DNA from: Falsirhodobacter flavus
Lineage (GTDB): Bacteria; Pseudomonadota; Alphaproteobacteria; Rhodobacterales; Rhodobacteraceae
DNA length: 64,000 nt
Direction of reading: 5' to 3'
Assembly: GCA_029846755.1 (NCBI GenBank)
Contig: JARWBI010000001.1
Coordinates: forward strand, 496,001 to 560,000
Every line of letters begins with the position of its first letter. Within the stretch, counting starts at the first letter, position 1. The notes below the pieces were generated by a model. The model was not told where the DNA came from, did no database searches, and saw nothing but the letters and a program-made list of their open reading frames with translations. Shown in pieces: positions 55,963 through 63,379 of this stretch. The position numbers and the translations under genes are program-made.

Positions 55963-56904
55963 ATGCGGTGGGGGCGGATAGCAGGGCTGGGCCTGACCGC
56001 GCTGCTTCTGGCAGGCTGCGCGGCCGAGGTCGCTCCTGTGAAGCCGGGGCTGCGACCCAAGGCCCGCCCCGCCGCCCAGCCCGCGCCGCTTCCACCAACG
56101 GCGGAGTCCGAGGCGCTGCGGGTCTATTACGCCGGGGTCCAGTCGGATCAGATTTCGCGCGGGTTGCTGCGGACCGACGGGGGCGGCCCGGATACGCCCT
56201 TCACCGACACGATGCTGGCGGAAAACTTCATCCGCATCGCGCTGTATGACGAATACACGCGCGGCAAGGATGGCTTCATCCAGGCCGAGGTGCCAAGCCC
56301 GCTGCGCCGCTGGGCGGGGCCGGTCAAGGTGGGCGTCGTCTTCGGCCCCTCGACCCCGGTTGAAAAGCGCGGGATAGAGAAGGCGCGGGTCGGCTCCTAC
56401 CTTTCACGCCTGTCTCGGCTGACGGGGCATCCGATCGCGCTGACTGACGGCGCGGCGAATTTCCACCTGTTCATCGTGAACGAGGATGAACGCCGCGCCA
56501 TGGGCGAACAGTTCGCCAAGATGCTGCCAGAGCTTTCGGCGGCGGAGGTCGGCGCCGTGGTGACGTTGCCGCGTTCCACCTATTGCCTCGTCTATGCCAT
56601 GTCGGTAGGGGGCAGCAGCGTCTACAGCCGGGCCTTCGCGCTGATCCGGGCCGAACAGCCCGACCTGCGCCGCATGGCCTGCCTGCACGAAGAAGTGGCC
56701 CAAGGGTTGGGCCTTGCCAACGATCACCCGCAGGCGCGCCCCTCGGTCTTCAACGACGACGAGGAATTCGCGACCCTGACGGTCATGGACGAATACCTGC
56801 TGCGCATCCTCTACGATCCGCGCCTGCGCCCCGGCATGACCGAGGCCGAGGCGCGCCCCATCGTGCAGCAGATCGCGACTGAAATTCTTGGTGGAGGTGC
56901 CTGA
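55963..56904 (+). CDS. DUF2927 lipoprotein
   Basis: A 313-residue protein with a lipobox (LLLAGC, Cys near residue 19), a Pro/Ala-rich linker (about 25-45), and the DUF2927 domain: FIRIALYDEYTRG near residue 86 and the CLHEEVAQGLGLANDHP motif near 243, which has a HExxxxGLG arrangement reminiscent of zinc metallopeptidases though catalysis is unproven. It is expected in the inner-membrane outer leaflet or outer membrane. One base separates it from telA. Confidence 0.85.
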   Translation: MRWGRIAGLGLTALLLAGCAAEVAPVKPGLRPKARPAAQPAPLPPTAESEALRVYYAGVQSDQISRGLLRTDGGGPDTPFTDTMLAENFIRIALYDEYTRGKDGFIQAEVPSPLRRWAGPVKVGVVFGPSTPVEKRGIEKARVGSYLSRLSRLTGHPIALTDGAANFHLFIVNEDERRAMGEQFAKMLPELSAAEVGAVVTLPRSTYCLVYAMSVGGSSVYSRAFALIRAEQPDLRRMACLHEEVAQGLGLANDHPQARPSVFNDDEEFATLTVMDEYLLRILYDPRLRPGMTEAEARPIVQQIATEILGGGA

Positions 56905-56905
56905 T

Positions 56906-57973
56906 ATGGTTTTCGATTTCCTGCGAGGACAGTTCATCGACGTGATCCACTGGGTCGATGACACGCGCGACACGATGGTCTGGCGGTTCGACCGCCACGG
57001 CCACGAGATCAAATACGGCGCCAAGCTGACCGTGCGCGAAGGGCAGGCGGCGGTCTTCATCCACGAAGGCCAGCTTGCCGATGTCTTCGGGCCGGGGCTG
57101 TACGAGCTTGAGACGAACAACCTGCCGATCATGACCAGTCTTCAGCACTGGGATCACGGCTTCCAGTCGCCCTTCAAGTCCGAGATCTATTTCGTCAACA
57201 CGACGCGGTTCAACGATCTGAAATGGGGCACCAAGAACCCGATCATCGCGCGGGATCCGGAATTCGGGCCGGTGCGGCTGCGGGCCTATGGCACCTATTC
57301 CATGCGCGTGACCGATCCGGGCCGTTTCATGACCGAGATCGTCGGCACGGATGGCGAGTTCACGGCGGACGAGATCAGCTATCAGATCCGCAACGTCATC
57401 GTGCAGGAGTTCAGCCGCGTCATCGCCAGTTCGGGCATTCCGGTGCTGGATATGGCGGCGAACACGGCGGATCTGGCCAAGCTGGTGGTGCAGGCGATCA
57501 CGCCGACGATCGAAGGCTACGGGCTGACCCTGCCGGAATTCTATGTCGAGAACATCTCGCTTCCCGAAGAGGTGGAGAAGGTTCTGGACAAGCGCACCGG
57601 GGCGGGGATTGCCGGGGATCTGAACAAATACATGCAGTTCAACGCTGCCGAGGCGCTGGGCAAGGGCGGGGCCGCGTCCTCCGCGATGGAGACGGGGCTG
57701 GGCGCGGCCATCGGGATGAACATGGCGCAGCAGCGCGGGCCTTGGGGCGCGGTGCCGCCGCCCCCGCCGCCGGTCGATCCGGCCTGGCATATCGCGGTGA
57801 ACGGAGTGGCGCAGGGGCCGTATTCCAGCGCCGATCTGTCAGGCAAGGTCGCCAGCGGCAGCGTCACGCGCGACAGCCTCGTCTGGACCGCGGGGCAGGA
57901 GGGATGGAAGCCCGCCGCGGACGCGCTGCCGCAACTGTTCGCCAACGTGCCGCCGCCGATCCCGGGAGGCTGA
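56906..57973 (+). CDS. SPFH domain / GYF_2 (DUF4339) protein, YdjI-like
   Basis: A 355-residue protein. Residues 1-235 form an SPFH (band 7) domain of the virion-core-protein subgroup: VIHWVDDTRDTMVWRF, then VREGQAAVFIHEGQLADVFGPG near 47, and FEVYENISLPEEVEK-type end. Then comes a Met/Gly-rich and polyproline linker (PPPPPPV near 290) and a C-terminal GYF_2/DUF4339 domain (WHIAVNGVAQGPYSSADL near 298) that usually mediates protein binding. No membrane helix is visible. GGAGG precedes the ATG. Confidence 0.87.
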   Translation: MVFDFLRGQFIDVIHWVDDTRDTMVWRFDRHGHEIKYGAKLTVREGQAAVFIHEGQLADVFGPGLYELETNNLPIMTSLQHWDHGFQSPFKSEIYFVNTTRFNDLKWGTKNPIIARDPEFGPVRLRAYGTYSMRVTDPGRFMTEIVGTDGEFTADEISYQIRNVIVQEFSRVIASSGIPVLDMAANTADLAKLVVQAITPTIEGYGLTLPEFYVENISLPEEVEKVLDKRTGAGIAGDLNKYMQFNAAEALGKGGAASSAMETGLGAAIGMNMAQQRGPWGAVPPPPPPVDPAWHIAVNGVAQGPYSSADLSGKVASGSVTRDSLVWTAGQEGWKPAADALPQLFANVPPPIPGG

Positions 57974-57974
57974 C

Positions 57975-59054
57975 TTGCCCGACCGTCACTGGCCTTGCGA
58001 CCGCTGCGGCGCGGACCTTCGGTTTGCGCCGGGCCAGACGCAGCTTGTCTGCGATCATTGCGGCCATATGCAGGAAATCCCGCATCAGGAAACCCGGCTG
58101 GAGGAGCTGGACCTGAACGCCGCCCTGCGCGGGCAGCTGGGCGCCGCGCAGATGGAGACGGTGCCGGCGACGCGCTGCCCCAACTGCGGCGCGCTGATTG
58201 AATTTCAGGGCGCATCCCATGCCCGCGAATGCCCGTTCTGCGCAACGCCGGTGGTCGTCGGCACGGGGACCGAGCGGCTGATAAAGCCGCAGGCGGTGGT
58301 GCCGTTCCGCCTGACCGAACGCGAGGCGAAGCAGGCGATGTCGAACTGGCTCGGCTCGCTTTGGTTCGCGCCGAACCGGCTGCAGGAATATGCGCGAAAG
58401 GGGCGGGCGCTGACGGGCATGTATGTGCCGTGGTGGACCTTCGATGCGGCCACCCGGTCCACCTATGTCGGCGCGCGGGGCGAGTGGTATTACGAGACCC
58501 AGATGGTCACCGTGAATGTGAATGGCCGGATGGAGCGGCGGCAGCAGCAGGTGCGCAAGACCCGCTGGTTCCGGGCGCAGGGCCGGGTCGGGCGGCGGTT
58601 CGACGACGTTCTGGTGCTGGCCAGCGCCAGCTTGCCGCGCGACTATGTCGAGGCGCTGGAGCCGTGGGACCTATCGGCGCTGGAGGGGTATCGCGGCGAC
58701 TATCTGGCCGGGTTCACCGCCGAGGGTTACACCGTGCCGCTGGATCAGGGCTGGCAGAACGCGCGGCAGGTGATGGCGCGGGTGATCCACCGCGACGTGA
58801 TCCACGACATCGGCGGCGATGAGCAGCGGGTGGAGGGGATCAACACCGACTATGCCGACGAAAGCTTCAAGCATGTCCTGCTGCCGGTCTGGATGGCGGC
58901 TTACCGCTATGGCGGGAAAAGCTATCGGTTTGTAGTGAACGGGCAGACGGGCAAGGTGCGGGGCGAGCGGCCCTATTCGACGTGGAAGATCGCGCTGGCG
59001 GTGGCCGCCGCGATCTTGCTTTTGGCGGTGTTCCTGACGCTGACTAGAGCGTGA
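57975..59054 (+). CDS. Double zinc-ribbon protein with C-terminal membrane anchor, YdjG-like
   Basis: A 359-residue protein starting at TTG 57975 with GGAGG 5 bases upstream, one base after the SPFH stop. Two zinc ribbons lie at the N-terminus (CDRCG...CDHCG at residues 8-31; CPNCG...CPFC near 65-85). A beta-rich middle follows (VPWWTFDAATRSTYVGARGEWYYE in substance near 155), and one membrane helix near 335-357 ends the protein. TFIIB-type zinc-ribbon proteins with this layout occur in Bacillus ydjG-like operons. Function unknown. Confidence 0.8.
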   Translation: MPDRHWPCDRCGADLRFAPGQTQLVCDHCGHMQEIPHQETRLEELDLNAALRGQLGAAQMETVPATRCPNCGALIEFQGASHARECPFCATPVVVGTGTERLIKPQAVVPFRLTEREAKQAMSNWLGSLWFAPNRLQEYARKGRALTGMYVPWWTFDAATRSTYVGARGEWYYETQMVTVNVNGRMERRQQQVRKTRWFRAQGRVGRRFDDVLVLASASLPRDYVEALEPWDLSALEGYRGDYLAGFTAEGYTVPLDQGWQNARQVMARVIHRDVIHDIGGDEQRVEGINTDYADESFKHVLLPVWMAAYRYGGKSYRFVVNGQTGKVRGERPYSTWKIALAVAAAILLLAVFLTLTRA

Positions 59055-59736
59055 TCGGGGTCAGGACTTCGGGCTCGATCACCTGAACGCCGGGCAGGCC
59101 ATCGATCAGCGCTTGGGCTGACTGTTCCAGCGCCGGGAAGGTCTTGTAGTGATATGGGATCACGGTCTTGAAGTCGAAATACCGTTTGGCAGCATAGGCG
59201 GCGCGCTTCATGTCCATGGTGTAATGCCCGCCCGCGCAAAGGATGCCGATGTCGGGTTTGTGGTAATCGCCCATCCAGTCCATGTCGGCCATGATGTCGG
59301 TATCGCCGGACAGATAGATCGTGCGCCCTTCGCCCGCGATCATGTAGCCGGACTCGGTCCCGGCATAGATCGGGCCGGTCCGCCCTTCGACCGAGGAGGA
59401 ATGCGTGGCGTTGACCATCGTGACCTTTGCGCCGTTCAGATCGACGGTGCCGCCCTTGTTGAAGCCGATGCCTTCGATGCTTTCCTCGTGCCCCCACCAG
59501 CCGATCAGGTCCGCAATGCCGACCAGCGGGATCTTGCGCGCCTTGGACAGCGCCAGCGCGTCGGCGGTGTGATCGCCATGGCCGTGGGTGACGAGGATAT
59601 GGGTCGCGCCTTCGGTCGCCTCGTCCTGACGGTCCGCGGGGAAGACCGGGTTGCCGCTGAACCACGGGTCGATCAGCAGGACGGCCTGTTCGATTTCCAG
59701 CCGGAAGCCGGCATGTCCGAGAAAGGTCAGTTTCAT
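59044..59736 (-). CDS. UPF0173 family metal-dependent hydrolase
   Basis: A 230-residue metallo-beta-lactamase-fold protein. LGHAGFRLE near residue 6, LIDPWFSGNP near 21, THGHGDHTAD near 52 (metal motif HxHxDH), and YLSGDTDIMADM near 135 are typical of UPF0173. Substrate unknown. AAGGAGAG precedes the ATG at 59736. The 3' end overlaps the convergent zinc-ribbon gene by 11 bases. Confidence 0.93.
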   Translation of the reverse strand: MKLTFLGHAGFRLEIEQAVLLIDPWFSGNPVFPADRQDEATEGATHILVTHGHGDHTADALALSKARKIPLVGIADLIGWWGHEESIEGIGFNKGGTVDLNGAKVTMVNATHSSSVEGRTGPIYAGTESGYMIAGEGRTIYLSGDTDIMADMDWMGDYHKPDIGILCAGGHYTMDMKRAAYAAKRYFDFKTVIPYHYKTFPALEQSAQALIDGLPGVQVIEPEVLTPITL

Positions 59737-59811
59737 CGCGTCTCTCCTTGGGCTGCGCCTGCGGCAAGCTAACGCCTTGCGCGGCAAAGGGAAGGGGGAT
59801 TGACTGGCGGC

Positions 59812-60468
59812 ATGGACTGGTTTGCGAGCATCGACGCCTATTGCGAAAGGCTTGGCCCGGATTATTGGGCCGAGCCCGTGAACGCGCTGACGAACATCGC
59901 CTTCGTGCTGGCTGCGGCTGTGGTCTGGCGGCAGGCGCGTGGGCTTGGGCGGGCGATGTGCGTGCTGCTGGCGGTGATCGGAGTGGGGTCGTGGCTGTTC
60001 CACACCCATGCGAACCGGCTGACGGCGATGATGGACACGACGCCGATCCTTGCGTTCATCCTACTGTATGTGTTCGCCGCCAGCCGCGATCTGCTGGGGA
60101 TGCGCCCTTGGGCCGCAGGGTTGGCGGTGGCCGGGTTCTTTCCCTTCTCGGCCCTGCTGGTGCCAATGTTCCAGAGCCTGGGGATGGGGTCTTCGGCGGG
60201 CTATGCGCCGGTGCCGGTTCTGATCCTGATCTATGCCGCGCTGATGTGGCGTCGTTCGCCCCGGACGGCGAGGGGGCTGGCGGTGGGGGCGGGGATATTG
60301 TGCCTGTCGCTTGCGGCGCGGATGGCCGACATGCCGATCTGCGGCCGGTTTCCGCTGGGCACGCATTTCCTGTGGCACATCCTGAACGCGACGATGCTTG
60401 GCTGGATGATCGCTGTGCTCGGTCGGCACGTCGGAAACGGGGGGGACCTCCCGGCTCAGGCCCATTGA
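59812..60468 (+). CDS. Ceramidase-family (CREST) membrane protein
   Basis: A 218-residue protein with six or seven membrane helices and the CREST-type motifs: YCERLGPDYWAEPVNALTN near residues 9-27, SWLFHTHANRLTAMMD near 63-78 with the conserved His and Asp, and GTHFLWHILNATMLG near 187 with the second His. The family includes alkaline ceramidases, but bacterial substrates are unproven. I start at the ATG at 59812; a TTG at 59800 is also in frame. Confidence 0.85.
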   Translation: MDWFASIDAYCERLGPDYWAEPVNALTNIAFVLAAAVVWRQARGLGRAMCVLLAVIGVGSWLFHTHANRLTAMMDTTPILAFILLYVFAASRDLLGMRPWAAGLAVAGFFPFSALLVPMFQSLGMGSSAGYAPVPVLILIYAALMWRRSPRTARGLAVGAGILCLSLAARMADMPICGRFPLGTHFLWHILNATMLGWMIAVLGRHVGNGGDLPAQAH

Positions 60469-60495
60469 GGGCCATCGCCGGGCGGTGCTGCCGCG

Positions 60496-61281
60496 CTAGA
60501 GATAGGCCAGCGCTGCGGCGTGGATTTCGGGGTTGGCAGCGGCGATGACGCGGCCCCCCTGATGGGCGGGGCCGCCGGTCCAGTCGGAGACGATGCCGCC
60601 GGCGGCTTCGATCACGGCGATGGGGGCCTGAATGTCGTAGGGTTGCAGGCCGGCTTCGACCACCAGATCGATATGCCCGGCGGCAAGAAGTGCATAGGCG
60701 TAGCAGTCCATCCCGTAACGCGTCAGGCGGGTCTGCTGCGACAGGCGGCGGAAGGCTGCGCCTTCCTCGGGGGTGCCGACCTCGGGGAAGGTGGTCATCA
60801 GCAGAGCCTCGGCCAGCGGGCGGGCTGGGCGAGTGCGAAGGCTGCGGGTGCCGCGCGGGCCGGTCGTGCTGGCCGTGCCGAAGCCGCCGGTGAACCGTTC
60901 GCCAATGTAGGGCTGGTCGATCAGACCATATATCGGCCCGGTCGCATCCGCGACCGAGACCAGGACGCCCCATGTCGGGGTGCCGCAAAGAAAGGCGCGG
61001 GTACCGTCCACCGGATCGAGCACCCATGTCAGGCCGGAGGTTCCGGTCTTTGCGCCCATCTCTTCGCCAAGGATGGCGTCATGGGGGCGGCGACGGGCAA
61101 GAATTTCCCTCATTCGCCGCTCCGCCTCCCGATCCGCGATCGTGACCGGATCGAAAAGCGTTGTTCCCTTGTTGTCGGCCGAAAGGTCGGCCGCGCGGAA
61201 ATGCTGAAGCGTGGCTTCCCTTGCTGCATCGGCAAGTTCGTCCGCGGTTGAAATCAGTTCTTCCCGTAACGAGTTATCCAT
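60496..61281 (-). CDS. hisN: Histidinol-phosphatase, inositol-monophosphatase type
   Basis: A 261-residue IMPase-fold enzyme. ILGEEMGAKTG near residue 70, VLDPVDGTRAFLCG near 87 (the DGTRAF form is typical of HisN), and YDIQAPIAVIEAAGG near 213 are present. It should hydrolyse histidinol phosphate in histidine synthesis. It stands away from other his genes, which is normal for this type. The other IMPase-family gene at 47.6 kb lacks the DGTRAF form. Confidence 0.88.
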   Translation of the reverse strand: MDNSLREELISTADELADAAREATLQHFRAADLSADNKGTTLFDPVTIADREAERRMREILARRRPHDAILGEEMGAKTGTSGLTWVLDPVDGTRAFLCGTPTWGVLVSVADATGPIYGLIDQPYIGERFTGGFGTASTTGPRGTRSLRTRPARPLAEALLMTTFPEVGTPEEGAAFRRLSQQTRLTRYGMDCYAYALLAAGHIDLVVEAGLQPYDIQAPIAVIEAAGGIVSDWTGGPAHQGGRVIAAANPEIHAAALAYL

Positions 61282-61392
61282 CTGCGCTCCCTCACCGGCA
61301 CCCGTGCGCTAATGTTACCGGGGCGGCGGGTCAACCGTTTCGATCGACCATGGGGCGGATGGCGACGGCGGCGGCCGTCACGCCGGCGGCGT

Positions 61393-61761
61393 TCAAGCCG
61401 CGTCGGACAGGACCCTTGCCAGATCGAACAGGCGGCGGCGCTGGGCTTCGGGGATCGCGTAATAGGAACGAACGAGTTCCAGCGCTTCCTTGTCGGCCAT
61501 CATGTCGCCTTCGACGACCGAGGTGCTGCGGTTCGCATCGGCGCCTTCCAGCCCCTCGAAGAAGAAGGCGATGGAGACGCCGAGAACTTCGGAGATATCC
61601 CAGAGACGGGAGGCGCTGACGCGGTTCATCCCGGTTTCGTATTTCTGGATCTGCTGAAACTTGATCCCCACCTTGTCGGCAAGCTGCTGCTGGGTCATCC
61701 CCACCATCCAGCGACGGTGACGGATACGTTTGCCGACATGGGCGTCAACAGGGTGTTTCAT
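61393..61761 (-). CDS. XRE-family HTH regulator, PraR-like
   Basis: A 122-residue protein with a Cro/CI-type HTH (about residues 10-64: VGKRIRHRRWMVGMTQQQLA, then KVGIKFQQIQKYETGMNRVSASRLWDI) and a short acidic C-terminus. This sequence is highly conserved in alphaproteobacteria; rhizobial PraR represses quorum-sensing and attachment genes. That role is not transferred here with confidence. Upstream lies a 500-base region with repeated motifs shared with the Bax1 gene. Confidence 0.87.
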   Translation of the reverse strand: MKHPVDAHVGKRIRHRRWMVGMTQQQLADKVGIKFQQIQKYETGMNRVSASRLWDISEVLGVSIAFFFEGLEGADANRSTSVVEGDMMADKEALELVRSYYAIPEAQRRRLFDLARVLSDAA

Positions 61762-62261
61762 TCACAAACTCCACTTTCTCATTACAGTCGTCCCTCGACA
61801 CAACATAAGCAAGAATTGTGCCAAATCGACTCGCCGGTCAAAGAAAAGCGAACCGATGAGTGTAAATACGCCTGACCTGTCCTTTTAGATATGTCCCTTC
61901 CGGCAAGGTTGACTGATACTGTCCACCTGCGGCCGGGATCGGATCATGTATCCACGTTCGTTAACCAACACAACCCTAAGGTGTTTGGCTTTTTGCATCG
62001 CAAAATGCGAATATACCCCCTAGGGTGTTGTGCAAATCGCAAAATTCACGCCATCAGGTTGCTATACGGCGAATATACGCTCGATTCGTGCGCAAAAGCC
62101 CGGCGTGGAGCGGCGGCCGTTCTTTCCGTGAGGCAATTGGTCACTCCGCCTGCGTGCATTTTCCGGCGGAAGCCGTTGAAAGCTCTGTTATGGTTTCCGA
62201 TATCAAACGCGATACCGGAACGCGCGCGAGCGGACGTTCCGTGAAGTTTACGGAGGTATGA
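61762..62261. other. 500-base intergenic region, A/T-richer than its surroundings
   Basis: Separates the divergent PraR-like and Bax1-family genes and contains no convincing coding frame on either strand. It is richer in A/T than neighbouring genes (61770-61880 and 61955-62070 in particular) and holds a duplicated motif pair. It probably carries both promoters, and possibly a small RNA, though I cannot define one. Confidence 0.6.
61974..62044. repeat. Tandem imperfect duplication of a two-part motif
   Basis: CCCTAAGGTGTT (61974-61985) recurs as CCCTAGGGTGTT (62018-62029), and each is followed by a second element: TGCATCGCAAAA (61994-62005) and TGCAAATCGCAAAA (62031-62044). The spacing inside the pair differs (20 versus 13 bases). 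This looks like duplicated binding sites for a regulator, perhaps the adjacent HTH protein, but the target is inferred. Confidence 0.5.
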
Positions 62262-63041
62262 ATGGCTGACTATCAGACGATCGGTTCTGTCGGCGCCGGC
62301 GCCCGGGCCGGCCAGATCGATCAAGGGCTTCGCGCCCACATGAACAAGGTCTACGGGCTGATGTCCGTCGGCATGCTGCTGACCGGCGCGGCGGCCTGGG
62401 CCGTGGCGGGGCTTGCGACCACCACCGATCCGTCGATCGCACAGGCGCAGCTTGGCAATGGCGAATACCTGACCGCCTTCGGGACTGCGATCTACGCCTC
62501 GCCCCTGAAATGGGTCATCATGTTTGCCCCGCTCATCATGGTCTTTGCGTTCGGCGCGCTGATTAACAAGCTGTCGATGGCCGGTGCGCAACTGTTCTTC
62601 TATGCCTATGCCGCGCTGATGGGGCTGTCGCTGTCGTCGATCTTCCTCGTATTTACCGGGGCATCGATCGCGCAGACCTTCCTTATCACGGCGATCGCCT
62701 TCGCGGCTCTTTCGCTCTATGGCTACACCACCAAGAAGAACCTGTCGGGTTTCGGCACCTTCCTGATGATGGGCGTGATCGGTCTGGTCGTCGCGATGAT
62801 CGTCAACATCTTCCTGCAGTCGCCTGCGCTGATGTTCGCAATCTCGGCCCTGGGCGTTCTGATCTTCGCGGGCCTGACGGCATATGACACGCAGAACATC
62901 AAGAACACCTACCTCCAGCATGCTCACATGGGCGATAGCGAGTGGCTGGGCAAGGCGGCCATCATGGGCGCGCTCCAGCTCTATCTCGACTTCATCAACC
63001 TGTTCATGTTCCTTCTGCAGTTCATGGGAAACCGCGAATAA
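62262..63041 (+). CDS. Bax inhibitor-1 / YccA family membrane protein
   Basis: A 259-residue protein with seven predicted membrane helices between about residues 35 and 255 and the family signatures MGLSLSSIFLVFTGASIAQTF near 125 and AGLTAYDTQNIKNTYL near 205. BI-1 family members conduct or sense Ca2+ and protons, and YccA modulates FtsH. The ATG has GGAGG upstream. A terminator follows. Family assignment is firm; function here is inferred. Confidence 0.94.
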   Translation: MADYQTIGSVGAGARAGQIDQGLRAHMNKVYGLMSVGMLLTGAAAWAVAGLATTTDPSIAQAQLGNGEYLTAFGTAIYASPLKWVIMFAPLIMVFAFGALINKLSMAGAQLFFYAYAALMGLSLSSIFLVFTGASIAQTFLITAIAFAALSLYGYTTKKNLSGFGTFLMMGVIGLVVAMIVNIFLQSPALMFAISALGVLIFAGLTAYDTQNIKNTYLQHAHMGDSEWLGKAAIMGALQLYLDFINLFMFLLQFMGNRE

Positions 63042-63069
63042 GGCAAGCCTGCCTGTCACAAGTCCTTCT

Positions 63070-63095
63070 CCCCGCCAGCCGCCCGGTTGGCGGGG
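63070..63095 (+). terminator. Terminator of the Bax1-family gene
   Basis: CCCCGCCAGCC and GGTTGGCGGGG form an 11-bp stem with one G-T pair and a 4-base GCCC loop, followed by ATTTTTCTTTG. It starts 28 bases after the stop. Confidence 0.92.
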
Positions 63096-63379
63096 ATTTT
63101 TCTTTGTCGCGCCGCTGGCGTGCAGCACGATTTCTTCGGCGGTCGGAGTGACATGTTCGAATTGGTCAAGCTGCCGTGAATGTCCGCCAATACGCCCGAT
63201 CGCGGTGTGTCGACCGCCGTGATGGCAGGACCGTGGATCAGCACGTTGAAGAAGCCGCAGGATCCCGGCATTCGCGACGCCGCCCGGCGATTGCGCGTTA
63301 TGAGCACGACCGAGCGCGGGACCACCGTGCCTATCAGCAGCTTGCTGCACTCTTTGCGTGCAAGGTGCGCGAGATCGAA

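Noticed and set aside
53907-56060. A 717-codon minus-strand open frame opposite XpaC-TelA
   Set aside because: Same mirror-frame artefact. The operon on the plus strand has proper starts, overlaps and domains.
61891-62244. A 117-codon plus-strand frame in the 500-base intergenic region
   Set aside because: It has no Shine-Dalgarno, codon use is unlike the neighbours, and it covers the repeated motifs and likely promoters.
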